Below are positions 1 through 9,739 of a stretch of DNA of 64,000 nucleotides, piece after piece. Position numbers and translations under genes: made by a program. The notes under the pieces are model-generated. The model was not told the DNA's origin. It saw only the letters and a list, made by a program, of their open reading frames with translations, and made no database searches. Position 1 is the first letter of the stretch; every line of letters begins with the position of its first letter. The DNA comes from Vitis vinifera (Eukaryota; Streptophyta; Magnoliopsida; Vitales; Vitaceae): assembly GCF_030704535.1 (NCBI RefSeq), contig NC_081822.1, positions 33,773,501 to 33,837,500 of the forward strand, read 5' to 3'.

Positions 1-580
1 GAAAATGTCTTATGCCATATGTAAGGGTCTAATGAAATAGCTCCAAAGGTATTTAGCTTTTATTAAATTGTAGCAAGAAATTCGATAGGCTTAAGTGGTT
101 ATTAACTCTACAACAAGGGAAAGGAAAGTATGTTATATCCTTTTGCAAATTAAGCTTTAGCCTAATGCTATTTCCATTTTTCCTTTTTTCATCATTTGAA
201 AAAAAAATGTAAACTAGTATCTTCTTTGCAGGTTTCTAAGGATCATTCAATATGGTTGTACAAATACGTCCAAGACAAACCCATGGAAATACCCTTTTAT
301 CAAAGAAAATAGAAACTGCCCAAATTGCATTGAGAAAAGAGATATAAGATTGTTGACCCCTCCTCCGGTTTTTTCTTGTGCACTTGGCTCCATCTATGCT
401 ATGTCATGGGATATTTGATCAGAACGGTGTCAAATGGGATCATCCTCATCAAGCATAACTCATCTCTTCTCAGGATTGTGGGTTAACTAGAGAGATGTAA
501 ATGGGCTAGGAGAGTGCAACCCGTCTTGTCCCTGTCCTTACTAGTAAATCTATTCCCCATCCCTACCATATTCCGTGTCT
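1..580. other. No gene recognised; left-edge non-coding DNA
   Basis: I recognise no gene here. On the plus strand a TTTGCAG acceptor-like site ends at about 232 and is followed by short open frames in more than one phase. One of them starts VSKDHSIWLYKYVQDK and stops near 320. I cannot assign it to a family. The missing 3' exon of the neighbouring NTF2-like gene could lie in or beyond this stretch on the minus strand, but I did not find its expected conserved sequence. Confidence 0.4.
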
Positions 581-601
581 TTATATATATATATATATAT
601 A
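581..601. repeat. (TA)n microsatellite
   Basis: About ten uninterrupted TA units. It sits at the 3' edge of the minus-strand LINE remnant and may be a decayed tail or target region of that insertion. Confidence 0.85.
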
Positions 602-1000
602 GTTACAGAGAAAACGTGTTTTAAAAAGCGAAACGCCAAAAAACCGCCATGAAAATCCAAAAAAACATCTTAAAGTACACAAAGAGTATACAAAGAGCAC
701 CGACAACGCCACCCAAAAAAGAAAGAGGGACTATCATAAAACAAAACCCTTCAACGAGCCCCTATCAAATCCACAAAATCTACAATAGAGGAAGAGCTCA
801 AAGCTATAAACAATTTGGACCACGCCCAATGATTACAAAGAAAAGCAAGTTTAATTCCTTAATTGGAAAGCTCTTTGTTATCGAACATCCTATTCCTTTC
901 CTTCCAGGTCGTCCAAAAAAGACACAAAGGAGTTGTCCACTAAACCTTTTTCCTTTTCCTACCCACAAAGGACCCGCGCCAACTTGAGAGTGTCTCTTGT
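602..1000 (-). mobile_element. Decayed LINE (non-LTR retrotransposon) 3' fragment
   Basis: Read on the minus strand, about 985-880 encodes, with frameshifts and stops, a segment like PLCLFWTTWKERNR followed by NKELS. It aligns with FWMVWKERNR...LSIQRLK in the better-preserved LINE at 17.45 kb, so this is the C-terminal end of the reverse-transcriptase ORF (zf-RVT region). Downstream on the same strand, near 680-695, is the doubled GTATAC/GTACTC signature that precedes the tail in the 17.7 kb copy. The 5' boundary and target duplication are not resolved. The open frames seen here on either strand are shadows of this remnant and not genes. Confidence 0.65.
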
Positions 1001-1205
1001 GTTTTAAACTAGGAAGGGATGGATTCCCCATCCCCGCCTTGTCCTTGTTTCGGGTTTATGAAATTTTCCTCCTTCCCAATCCTAATTATCACTCTCCTTC
1101 CCACCAAGGTTCCGCTCAATGGGTTTTTTTGCCAACCCTAGGGTTAATGTAAATGCATTGTGATGATAGAATAAATTGTTCTTTCAAAATGAAACTCCGA
1201 CTTAC

Positions 1206-2208
1206 ATTATTTGCCTTTTGCCATTCAACACCTCCAACCGATAAAAGCTGCACCCTTTGCTAAATGGAAAAGGCCTCCCCTTCCATTCTGTTATCATTTC
1301 CACCATTAGTTGCTTTGAAGGTGCTAAACAGGAACTTATCAGAAGTATGAAAATCAGAAAGAACAGAGAAGCGATCCTTCAACATACCCAAGTGCCATGT
1401 AACCCCAACAGCCGAGGAATCAGCTTCTGATATGTCATCAATCACAAATTGCAATTCCATGCTTATGGTATCAATAAATTTGTTGAAGAAGTCCATGATC
1501 GCCTGCACATTCATGTTGAGCTCAAACTACCCCTAAATTATGAAATAAATTTCAAGGTCTTTGATCAAAATTTAGAAAAAAAAAAAAAAAAAAACCCATT
1601 GTATGACCCTTGACATTGCAGACTTTCTTGAACTTTTCTTTAACAAATTATAAAAATTTTCTAAATAAATTTTCCAAATTTTTCAATAAATTCACAATCT
1701 ATTCATGAAGAACCCAAGCATTATCAACAATTACCCAATTATTTCCCAAAAAAAAAAGTCATCAAATCACAAGACATATTTGGAATTTCATCAAATAATC
1801 TCAATAATTTTCCCGGAATTCAACCAGAGAAAGACAAACCTTACGACCCACAAAGGGTTGGGGGAAGATGAGGTCTTCATAGACACAGTTGTGGGCAATG
1901 AGCTCCTCCACAGAATCAAGGTCATGACTATTGATTCCTGCATAGAAAGCCCTCACAACACTGGACCCAGAAAGCAATATGGACTCATCACCACCATCAC
2001 CATTAGCTTCATCACTTTGAGTGGTTGTTACTGGTTCTGCAATGGTGGCAGTTGGGTTTTGTGGGGAAGATGAAACCCTTAGTAGGTTGCATCTTCTGCT
2101 TCTTCTCTGAGTGAAGTGGGTGGCAATGGAGGCTGTGTGGGGATGAAGGAGGGGCGGAGATAGTTTTGATGGTCGAAGGAGAGTGGTGGAGTTTGTGAGG
2201 AGGCTCAT
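1206..2208 (-). CDS. Plastid NTF2/SnoaL-like domain protein, 3' end missing
   Basis: Three exons are visible on the minus strand: 2208-1840, 1502-1388 and 1287-1206. The first junction is phase 0, the second falls after codon base 1, and exon 3 ends after codon base 2 at a GTAAG donor, so at least one more exon is required. The spliced product is about 188 residues so far. It has a Ser/Thr/Arg-rich N-terminus typical of a chloroplast transit peptide (about residues 1-60), then an NTF2-like fold containing VVRAFYAGINSHDLDSVEEL, DFFNKFIDTI, VGVTWHLEWKG and FPFSKGCSFYRLEV. These match the plant plastid NTF2-like family (Arabidopsis At1g71480 from memory). The role is unknown; the fold usually binds a small ligand or dimerises. 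The start is the only ATG ahead of the transit peptide. The last exon was not found and may lie beyond the left edge, past a LINE remnant. Confidence 0.85.
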
Positions 2209-3654
2209 GTTGGCTTGTTTATTAAAATCTTCATTATCACCTATTTATTTCTTTTTCTTTTCTTTTTTTCACTGGTAAAATGTCAAAAAATATAAACATA
2301 CATAGATTAATTTGTGGTGAAGATGAAACCCTTAACGGGCTGCATATTCTTCTTTGGGTTTTTGTGGGGATGAAAAGAGGATTGAAGGTGGGAAATGGGG
2401 TTTTTGATGAGGATCCTATTTTAATCCACTTTCTTCAACCATTTTTTTCAAACTAACTTTTTCTTCCAAATAACCAAATCCATTTTCTCCTCTTTTCACC
2501 ATCAAACCCATTTTCTTCTCCACTTCTCCACCACAACAACTTGGTAGTCCTCCAACAACAACAACCATTCCTCCACCAATGATGCTGCTCCTCCATTGAT
2601 CACAAAAAAGATTTTTTCCTTTTGTTTTGGTCAGCAACCACTCATAACTGTCGTGTAGGGAAGTCATCATCTAGTTTTTGGAGGGTCCCTTTTTTTTCTT
2701 TTTTTTTGGTGTAGTAGGCTTTTATTAAAAATCCTCAATCTTGGGATTTCTCATATGTGGGTTTTGGAGAAATTTTCTTTTGATAAGATCAAATGTGAGT
2801 TTTATCACTTTCACAAGCTTAAGTTGGAGAATAATGGAAAATCAAATTTTGGTTTTGTGGTTTTCATGTAAATGAGTGAAAATTGAATTTCTATAATCGT
2901 GCATTGAAAATATGAGTTTTAAGCTTTCAATTTCTTGAAATTGAACATATGAATTTTTGGAAAATTGAACTTTGGTTTTGTGGTGTTTATGTGAATGGGT
3001 GAAAATTAAATTTATGGAATTTGGTATTAAGAATATATGAGGGCTTTTTTGGAAAGTGTTTGTATTTTTTTTTTCTATTCTTAAGAATATAAAACACTGA
3101 AAAACATGTTTGACAATTGTTCTTTATATTCGTAAATTGATTTTTTGAAAAATAATTTGAAGTTGTTTTTCATGTTTTCTACATTATTAACTAAACAAAA
3201 AACATTTTAAAAAAAAAACATGGAGAATACAAAAAAAGACACATAAAGAACAAACAAAAAAACTTTCAAACCCTCGAGAGATGCATCATACAATAAATTA
3301 AACCAACCCTAAATCCATTTCAACACCTCCGGTTGACTACCTACAAAAGGTATAAAAAATGTATGGAAGATTGCAGTGACGTTGCAATCTAAACTTCACA
3401 TAGATGGGGCAGTATAGGTGGGTATAGAGGAAGGTATATTTGTGGATGATTTTTAGATGAAAAAATATGTGGGAAAGAGAGGGAGAGAGGAGTAGAAGTG
3501 AGGAAAATGGATGTAATGAAAAGAGAGAGGGAGAAAGGAGAAGTAGGGAAGGCAGAGGTGATGAGAAGAGAGAGAAAGAGAGATATTGTGAAATAGATTT
3601 TAGAAGAAGTGTCTAAGAAAATTATTTCAAAAAATAACTATTTAAAAAGGTTCA
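2209..3654. other. Upstream/intergenic AT-rich DNA with short repeats
   Basis: There is no convincing gene; the 84-residue minus frame at 2416-2670 has no recognisable domain. Positions 2319-2350 are a partial copy of NTF2-like exon 1 (see findings). At 2850-3050 a unit of about 120 bp beginning GGTTTTGTGG occurs twice and recurs at about 4610-4740. A purine-rich GAGA stretch covers 3470-3590. Confidence 0.5.
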
Positions 3655-4256
3655 ATGGGAAAGAACTTGAATTCATTCTCGAGGTTTCAAAAATGTATAT
3701 TTAAACCATAATAATATTCAATGGGGTCTTAGTCCGTCTTAAAAAAAAAACGCATTTTTCTTAAGAATGTAAAAGGGCTTTGAAAATTGGTCACCGAGGT
3801 AGGAAAATGACTCAAATGCATTTCTGATATTTCACAAAGGAATATTTAGACCCTAATAAAGTTTTATGGGATCTTCAACCACCTTTACAAAAAATATATG
3901 ACATTTTCTTAAGAATATATGTATTTTTGGAAATCAGTCATGAAAGTTGAAGAAGGCCTCAAATGCATTCCTAAGGTTACAAAAATCAATATTTAATCCC
4001 TAATAAGGCATAATGGGGTTTTGGATTGTCTTAAAAAAATATGTATTTTTGTTAAGAATGCACATATTTTCTTATGGATGTATGTGGGATTAAAAATCAT
4101 CCATCAAGGAGAGGAAATGACTCAAATGCATTTTCTAGGTTCTACAACGGAATATTTTGGACCCTAATAAGGCCTAATAGAGTGAAGGGCTAAAATTCAT
4201 TCCCGAGGTTCCACAAATGAATATTTAAATCCTAATAAGGTATAATGGGGTCCCAA
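3655..4256. repeat. Diverged satellite-like tandem array, block 1
   Basis: Four to five monomers of about 145-165 bp are recognised by the recurring core AATGAATATTTA. In each, the core is preceded by CTCAAATGCATTCC or CTCAAATTCATTC and followed by CCTAATAAGGCCTAATGGG, then an A/T run and AAGAATGTATGTGGGCTT. Core positions are about 3693, 3840, 3988, 4150 and 4219; the last interval is truncated to about 70 bp. The same array resumes at 5461. Confidence 0.75.
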
Positions 4257-5460
4257 GCTACCTTAGAGAAAAGGGTGTTACCTATATATGAAAAGCAAAA
4301 GAATATTAGAAAAAGGATTTTGTTCAAGGAAATAAAAAAACCACCTAAGAAGAAAAATGAAGGGGGAACTTATTGGAGGTGTGGGGGATCGAACCTCAAC
4401 CTCATGCCTCTCGCATGCAAACCGAGCACTCTATCATTTGAGCTACACTGCCTCATCTAATAGGTATTTTATTTTATTATTATATTTTAAAAATGGTATT
4501 TTGTAAATTATTTACAATAGTACAATATTGAATTTCTAGAAGTGGGTATTAAGAGTATATGAGTTTTAAGTTTTCACTTTGTGAAAATTGAATATATGAA
4601 TTTTTAGAAAATCAAACTTTAGTTTTGTGATGTTTATTGATTTGTAGAATTAAGTGTTAAGAATATATGAGTGTTAAGTTTTAAATTTCTTGAAATTGAA
4701 TATGTGAATTTTTTGGCTTTAGAATTTAAATGTTTTTTAAAAAAATAAAAATAAAAATAAAAAATTCACCATTAACATGTAAGTTATATAAAAGAAGGAT
4801 GAATGAGTAAATAAAATTCCATGAAATTCAAAATTTTTTTTTTGAATTGAATTGGTTAAAAACATAATGGAGATAATCATTCATTTGTTTGGAATTCTTA
4901 TCCTTCACCAATAACACTACCTATAAATAGTAAGATTATTATTGAGTCTAACAAAGTTTTCTCTCCAGCAAATTTGAGTTTTCCCATAACTCTTCTATTT
5001 TCTCAATTAAGTTATTCCTAGTGTCCATTTACACCTAGAATATGGAGGGTGGAGTAGCAAAAACTCTAATAGTTTCTTCAAAAAAGAAAGTTATCAATCA
5101 TTAGAGATTGTAATTCAAGCTACAAAGATATCAGCAAGAATTTATTTTGGACTATAGTTTTATTCTTTTTTTCCATTTAGAAATCAGGTTTATGTGTTGT
5201 AATGTTTACTGATACTATACTTTGAATCATTTTTCTCATTTAAGTATTCGGTTTTTAGCGAATGAGGTCAAACATATATTAAAAAAGAAAAAAAATAGTT
5301 GTAGTAAAGGAAGTTAGGTTTTAAGGTTGAATTAAGTGGGCAATGGGCTAAATAAAGGTTTACCCTTTGTTTTAGAGGTTGGCCTTTGGGTAGCCATTGT
5401 TTTGGTTTGATGTTAGCAATAGGCCAAAAAAAAAAAGTTGACCCTTTGTTTCTGCCTTTA
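4257..5460. other. Segment interrupting the satellite array
   Basis: About 1.2 kb that lacks the satellite core and separates the two array blocks. It contains a tRNA-Ala-like sequence (4377-4455), copies of the 120-bp repeat also seen at 2850-3050, and AT-rich unique DNA. I could not define inverted ends or a target duplication, so I cannot say whether it is one inserted element. I see no gene. Confidence 0.5.
4377..4455 (-). pseudogene. tRNA-Ala(UGC)-like pseudogene or SINE head
   Basis: The minus strand has an intact D-arm/A-box region (TAGCTCAAATGATAGAG), an anticodon arm with loop TTTGCAT (anticodon UGC, Ala) whose stem has one G-G mismatch, and a good B-box (GGTTCGATCCC). It departs from plant tRNA-Ala in two ways. 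The acceptor strands GGCAGTG and CACCTCC mismatch at two positions. A duplicated TGAGGT lengthens the variable region and weakens the T-stem. It is therefore probably a dead tRNA copy, or the tRNA-derived head of a SINE, and not a working tRNA gene. Confidence 0.6.
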
Positions 5461-6392
5461 GGTGTAAATGTATATATTTCTCTTATAGATGTATGTGGAC
5501 TTAGAAATTGGCCATCGAGGTGGGGGAAGAGCTCAAATTCAAGATTCTAAAAATGAATATTTATACCCTAATAATGTCTAGTGGGATCCCAATTTGTCTT
5601 GAAACAAATGTAATTTTTTTTTAAAGAATATATGTGGGTTAAGAATTATGTCATTGAAACAAAGGAATGACTCAAATGCATTTCCTAGGTTCCACAAATG
5701 AATATTTAGATTGTAATAAAGCATATGAGGTTTTAGTCCACCTAAAAACTAATGTACATATTCAATTTACGAATGCACACATTTTTTATAAGAATGTATG
5801 TGAGCTTTGAAATCTGTCATCAAGGTGAGGGAAGGGCTCAAATTCATTTTCGATGTTTCAAAAATAAATATTTATACCATAATAAGGCCCACTTGGGCCT
5901 TCATCAGTCTTAATTAAAAATGTACATATATATATATATATATTTTAAGAATGTACATTTTTTAAAAAAATGTATGTGAGCTTATAAATTGGTCATCGAG
6001 GTGGGGGAAGGACTCAAATGCATTCCCTAGATTCTACAAATGAATATTTGGATTCTAATAAGGTCTACTAAGATCTAAGTCTACCTTAAAAACATATATG
6101 TATATTTTATAAAAATATACATAATTTTCTTAAGGATGTATGTGAGCTTAGAAACCAACCATCAAGGCAATGAAAGGGTTTAAATTCATTCTCCCAAGTT
6201 TCAAAAATGAATATTTAGATCCTAACAAGGCCTAATGGACTTCTATTCCATCTTAAAAAAATGTATTTTTTTTTTCCTTAAAGGTGTATGTGAACTTCAA
6301 AATCAGCCATCAAGGTGGAGGTAGGGTTTAAATGCAGTCCCTAGGTTTCATAAATGAATATTTGAATCCCAATAGGCCTAATATATTGATAA
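5461..6392. repeat. Diverged satellite-like tandem array, block 2
   Basis: Six further monomers have cores at about 5556, 5699, 5868, 6041, 6208 and 6355 (spacing 143-173 bp). Types alternate: A (CTCAAATTCATT, core without TACAAA) and B (CTCAAATGCATTCCCTAGG, then CTACAAATGAA). The order is A-B-A-B-A-B, so the effective unit is a dimer of about 315-340 bp. An AT microsatellite (about 5923-5944) expands one linker. Confidence 0.75.
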
Positions 6393-6889
6393 AATCCTTT
6401 GTTTTCATAGGCTACTCATGGTTGACCTTCACAAACTCCTCTTGGAGAGTTGTGTGCGTAATTTGGCGAGTTAACCCACCAAATTAATCCCCCTCGTCAC
6501 TCTTTATCTCAATCGAATTCAACAGGGGAACTCAAATCCAACGAAAGCCTAAATGAACTAAACCAATAGGAACTGAAACCAATCAATGGGATTTGCTAGC
6601 TTTCCCCATTTCTCTCAACTAATTAAATAATACAATTCTAATAATTGTTAGACTATTATCTATTATAATTGTAGTTTACATATTGAAAGGGAGGACACAT
6701 GACAGCGTTAATTTTCCAATTGAATAATCACTATCAAAACTAAACAACTACGAGTTTAGATTGTATGTATAGGGGAAACAAATTTGAATCAACAAGAGCT
6801 AAAATAAATACACAACTTTCAATGGTATTTTATAAACAAGAAATTAAAAAAATGATCCTAAATTTGGAAATTTAGTGATGATCTTAAGA
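6393..6889. other. Spacer between satellite and ZAT pseudogene
   Basis: AT-rich single-copy-looking DNA. I see no gene, RNA or clear repeat here. Confidence 0.4.
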
Positions 6890-7240
6890 GGTTTCGGTTT
6901 TTGGCGGCGGTATCTAGAGACACGGCTTCTAGACCGGCAAAGGACCCTTAACCTCGTCATTGACTAGGAATCAATATGCAGGCCATAATCCAGGCAAGGT
7001 TGATAAGTTGAGATTGAAGTCATGGTTGCTGTGGGTTGACCCCACACCTTTGAAGGAGGAAACACCATTGCTGACGTTGGCATCCCCTTTGTAGTGGTAT
7101 TGCTTGTGTCCACCCAAAGCTTGTCTAGTGGGGAAAGTCTTGTGACAAATGGAACACCCATGAGTCTTAGCACCGTTGGGAGTAATGGATTTTGTTGGCT
7201 TATGATGGTTTAATAGTAACCCTAGTTGGGTTTTTTGCAA
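6890..7240 (-). pseudogene. C2H2 zinc-finger (ZAT/STZ-type repressor) pseudogene fragment
   Basis: The minus-strand frame encodes one perfect plant C2H2 finger, CSICHKTFPTRQALGGHKQYH (Cys-x2-Cys-x12-His-x3-His with the QALGGH signature). A VGSTHSNHDFNLNL segment follows, matching the C-terminal DLNLP/EAR repression motif of two-fingered ZAT proteins. The family normally has about 200-270 residues with an N-terminal L-box and a first finger; here both are missing and no ATG opens the frame. The EAR region is followed by an in-frame TGA. Beyond it the same frame still reads NDEVKGPLPV, stop, KPCL, stop, resembling the family's lysine/proline tail. It is a truncated copy that decayed by nonsense mutation. 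Confidence 0.8.
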
Positions 7241-7561
7241 ATGTGGAGAGGTAGTCCCCTAACAACTATATTCACTGATTTGAAAGCGGATGAAATTTCA
7301 ATTATATTGGCCATTCGTTTTCCTTTCAAGCTTATGCAGTGAAAGACACTTTCCCCATTTATTCATTATTTTTTACATTTTTCTATTTTTTATTATCTCA
7401 TTCGTCCCTTCCCCTCATCTTCTCTGGAAAATATCTGTCATTTCCACCATTGGAGTCTTTGTTAAAAGGCAACATATCTCCACTCCTCTTCTTCTTCTTT
7501 TAACCTTAAAACAGGGATTCTCACACTCTTCTCTTTCAACATACTCACGGTTTCCTCCGAC

Positions 7562-9739
7562 ATGAACACCATAGACAGTCCCCTCCTATCCACTTCCATT
7601 CGCCTTTCTCCCAAAACCCTGCTAAAACCCTCAAATTCTCTCAATAAACCAAACTTCAAGCCCTCTTCAACCCACCTCAAAACTCCACTAAAATCACCGG
7701 AAAACCTAACTTTCTCACAAAAGGATGCATACCCAATATCCCTGCCACTCCAATCCAAGAACCCACATGCCATTTACAGTGACAATCAAACAACTCCCTC
7801 CAGACCCACCCAAACCCAGTTTAGAACCAGATTGAAATCACCCAAAAAGAAACCGTTCTCGGAAAAAGATGCATTTCCGATGTCCTTGCCACTACATACT
7901 AAGAACCCACATGCAATTTTCAGTGACATTCAGAGATTTGCCAGGCAGGGTAAGCTCAAAGAGGCTCTCACCATCTTGGACTACTGTGACCAACAAGGTA
8001 TCCCTGTTAACCCCACTACATTCTCCTCCCTTCTCCGTGCCTGTGTTGAATCAAAGTCTTTGACACATGGTAAGCAAATTCATGTGCATATTAGAATAAA
8101 TGGGCTTGAAAACAATGAATTTTTGCGAACAAAACTTGTTCACATGTACACATCTTGTGGTTCTTTGGAGGACGCTAGAGGGGTTTTTGATGGGGTTAGC
8201 TCTAAGAGTGTGTATACTTGGAATGCATTGCTGAGAGGCAATGTGATTTCAGGTCGAAGACATTACAGGGAGGCACTTTCGACTTATTCAGAAATGAGGG
8301 AATTGGGGGTTGAGTTGAATGTTTATAGTTTTTCTTGTATGATCAAGAGCTTTGCCGGTGCCACGGCATTCAGGCAAGGTTTAAAGGCTCATGCCCTTTT
8401 GATAAAGAATGGTTTGGTGGATAGTTCGATTCTGAGGACTAGTTTGATTGATATGTACTTCAAATGTGGTAAAATTAAACTTGCACGCCTTATGTTTGAA
8501 GAAATTGTTGAGAGAGATGTTGTGGTGTGGGGGGCTATGATTGCAGGGTTTGGGCATAATAGGTTGCAGAGAGAAGCATTGGAGTATCTGAGGTGGATGA
8601 GGAGAGAAGGGATATGTCCAAATTCTGTTATAATGACTACAATACTTCCAGTGATAGGGGAAGTGGGTGCCTGGAAATTGGGGAGGGAGGTTCATGCTTA
8701 TGTGGTCAAGACAAAGAGTTATTCAAAGCAGGTGTTTATTCAGTCTGCATTGATTGATATGTATTGCAAGTGTGGGGATATGGCTTCAGGGAGACAAGTG
8801 TTTTATGCCTCTACAGAGAGGAATGCTGTTTCCTGGACTGCTTTGATGTCAGGTTATGTCTCAAATGGGAGGCTTGACCAGGCACTGAGATCGATAGCTT
8901 GGATGCAGCAAGAAGGGTTCAGGCCTGATGTTGTCACAGTTGCCACTGTTCTCCCGGTTTGTGCAGAGTTAAGGGCTTTGAGGCAGGGGAAGGAGATTCA
9001 CAGTTATGCTGTGAAGAATGGGTTTCTGCCCAATGTATCTATAGCTACTTCTCTGATGGTTATGTACTCAAAGTGTGGAAACTTGGATTACTCTTTTAAG
9101 CTCTTTGATGGAATGGACGCAAGGAATGTGATCTCATGGACAGCCATGATTGATTCATATGTGGAAAATGGGTGTCTACATGAGGCAGTTGGTGTGTTTA
9201 GGTCTATGCAGTTGTCAAAGCACAGGCCAGACTCTGTTGCAATGGCGAGGATTTTGAGCATTTGTGGTGAACTTCGAGTTTTGAAGCTTGGGAAGGAGAT
9301 TCATGGACAGATCTTGAAGAAAGATTTTGAATCGATACCTTTTGTTTCTGCAGAAATAATTAAGATGTATGGAAAATTTGGAGCAATCAGTAAAGCAAAG
9401 TTGGCATTTAAGGCCATCCCTGCCAAGGGTTCTATGGCATGGACTGCCATTATAGAAGCTTATGGATATAACGATTTGTATCAGGATGCAATTAATCTTT
9501 TTCATCAGATGCAATCTGATGGTTTCATTCCAAATCATTACACTTTCAAAGCAGTTCTATCTATTTGTGAACGAGCTGAATTAGCAGATGATGCCTGCCT
9601 CATCTTCAATCTAATGTCCCGAAGATATAGAATTAAGGCATCCAATGAACACTACTCTAGTATCATTGAACTTCTCAACCGTGTTGGTCGCACTGAAGAC
9701 GCCCAAAGATTCATTCAAATGAGATCTGCCTCACCATAA
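7562..9739 (+). CDS. PLS-type pentatricopeptide repeat protein, plastid-targeted
   Basis: A single-exon ORF of 725 residues that starts at the first ATG. Residues 1-60 are rich in Ser/Thr/Pro/Lys and acid-poor, as in a chloroplast transit peptide. PPR motifs run from about residue 145 to the end, with repeated motifs such as KQIHVHI, LVHMYTSCGSLEDARGVFD, SVYTWNALLRG, LIDMYFKCGKIKLARLMF and SWTALMSGYV. There is no E or DYW domain after the last repeat. The overall sequence, including GFRPDVVTVATVLPVCAELR, resembles Arabidopsis At1g71460 (from memory). PPR proteins bind organelle RNA and direct its processing, editing or stability; the specific target is unknown. Residues 37-76 and 85-124 are a tandem duplication with a 48-residue offset. 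Confidence 0.95.
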   Translation: MNTIDSPLLSTSIRLSPKTLLKPSNSLNKPNFKPSSTHLKTPLKSPENLTFSQKDAYPISLPLQSKNPHAIYSDNQTTPSRPTQTQFRTRLKSPKKKPFSEKDAFPMSLPLHTKNPHAIFSDIQRFARQGKLKEALTILDYCDQQGIPVNPTTFSSLLRACVESKSLTHGKQIHVHIRINGLENNEFLRTKLVHMYTSCGSLEDARGVFDGVSSKSVYTWNALLRGNVISGRRHYREALSTYSEMRELGVELNVYSFSCMIKSFAGATAFRQGLKAHALLIKNGLVDSSILRTSLIDMYFKCGKIKLARLMFEEIVERDVVVWGAMIAGFGHNRLQREALEYLRWMRREGICPNSVIMTTILPVIGEVGAWKLGREVHAYVVKTKSYSKQVFIQSALIDMYCKCGDMASGRQVFYASTERNAVSWTALMSGYVSNGRLDQALRSIAWMQQEGFRPDVVTVATVLPVCAELRALRQGKEIHSYAVKNGFLPNVSIATSLMVMYSKCGNLDYSFKLFDGMDARNVISWTAMIDSYVENGCLHEAVGVFRSMQLSKHRPDSVAMARILSICGELRVLKLGKEIHGQILKKDFESIPFVSAEIIKMYGKFGAISKAKLAFKAIPAKGSMAWTAIIEAYGYNDLYQDAINLFHQMQSDGFIPNHYTFKAVLSICERAELADDACLIFNLMSRRYRIKASNEHYSSIIELLNRVGRTEDAQRFIQMRSASP

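Noticed and set aside
649..987. 112-residue plus-strand ORF
   Set aside because: Antisense shadow of the minus-strand LINE remnant; Lys/Pro-rich with no domain.
2416..2670. 84-residue Gly/Val-rich minus-strand ORF
   Set aside because: Low-complexity composition, no domain, and no splice link to the NTF2-like gene.
4245..4460. 71-residue ORF over the tRNA-like region
   Set aside because: It starts inside the satellite, runs through the tRNA-like sequence, and has no protein similarity I recognise.
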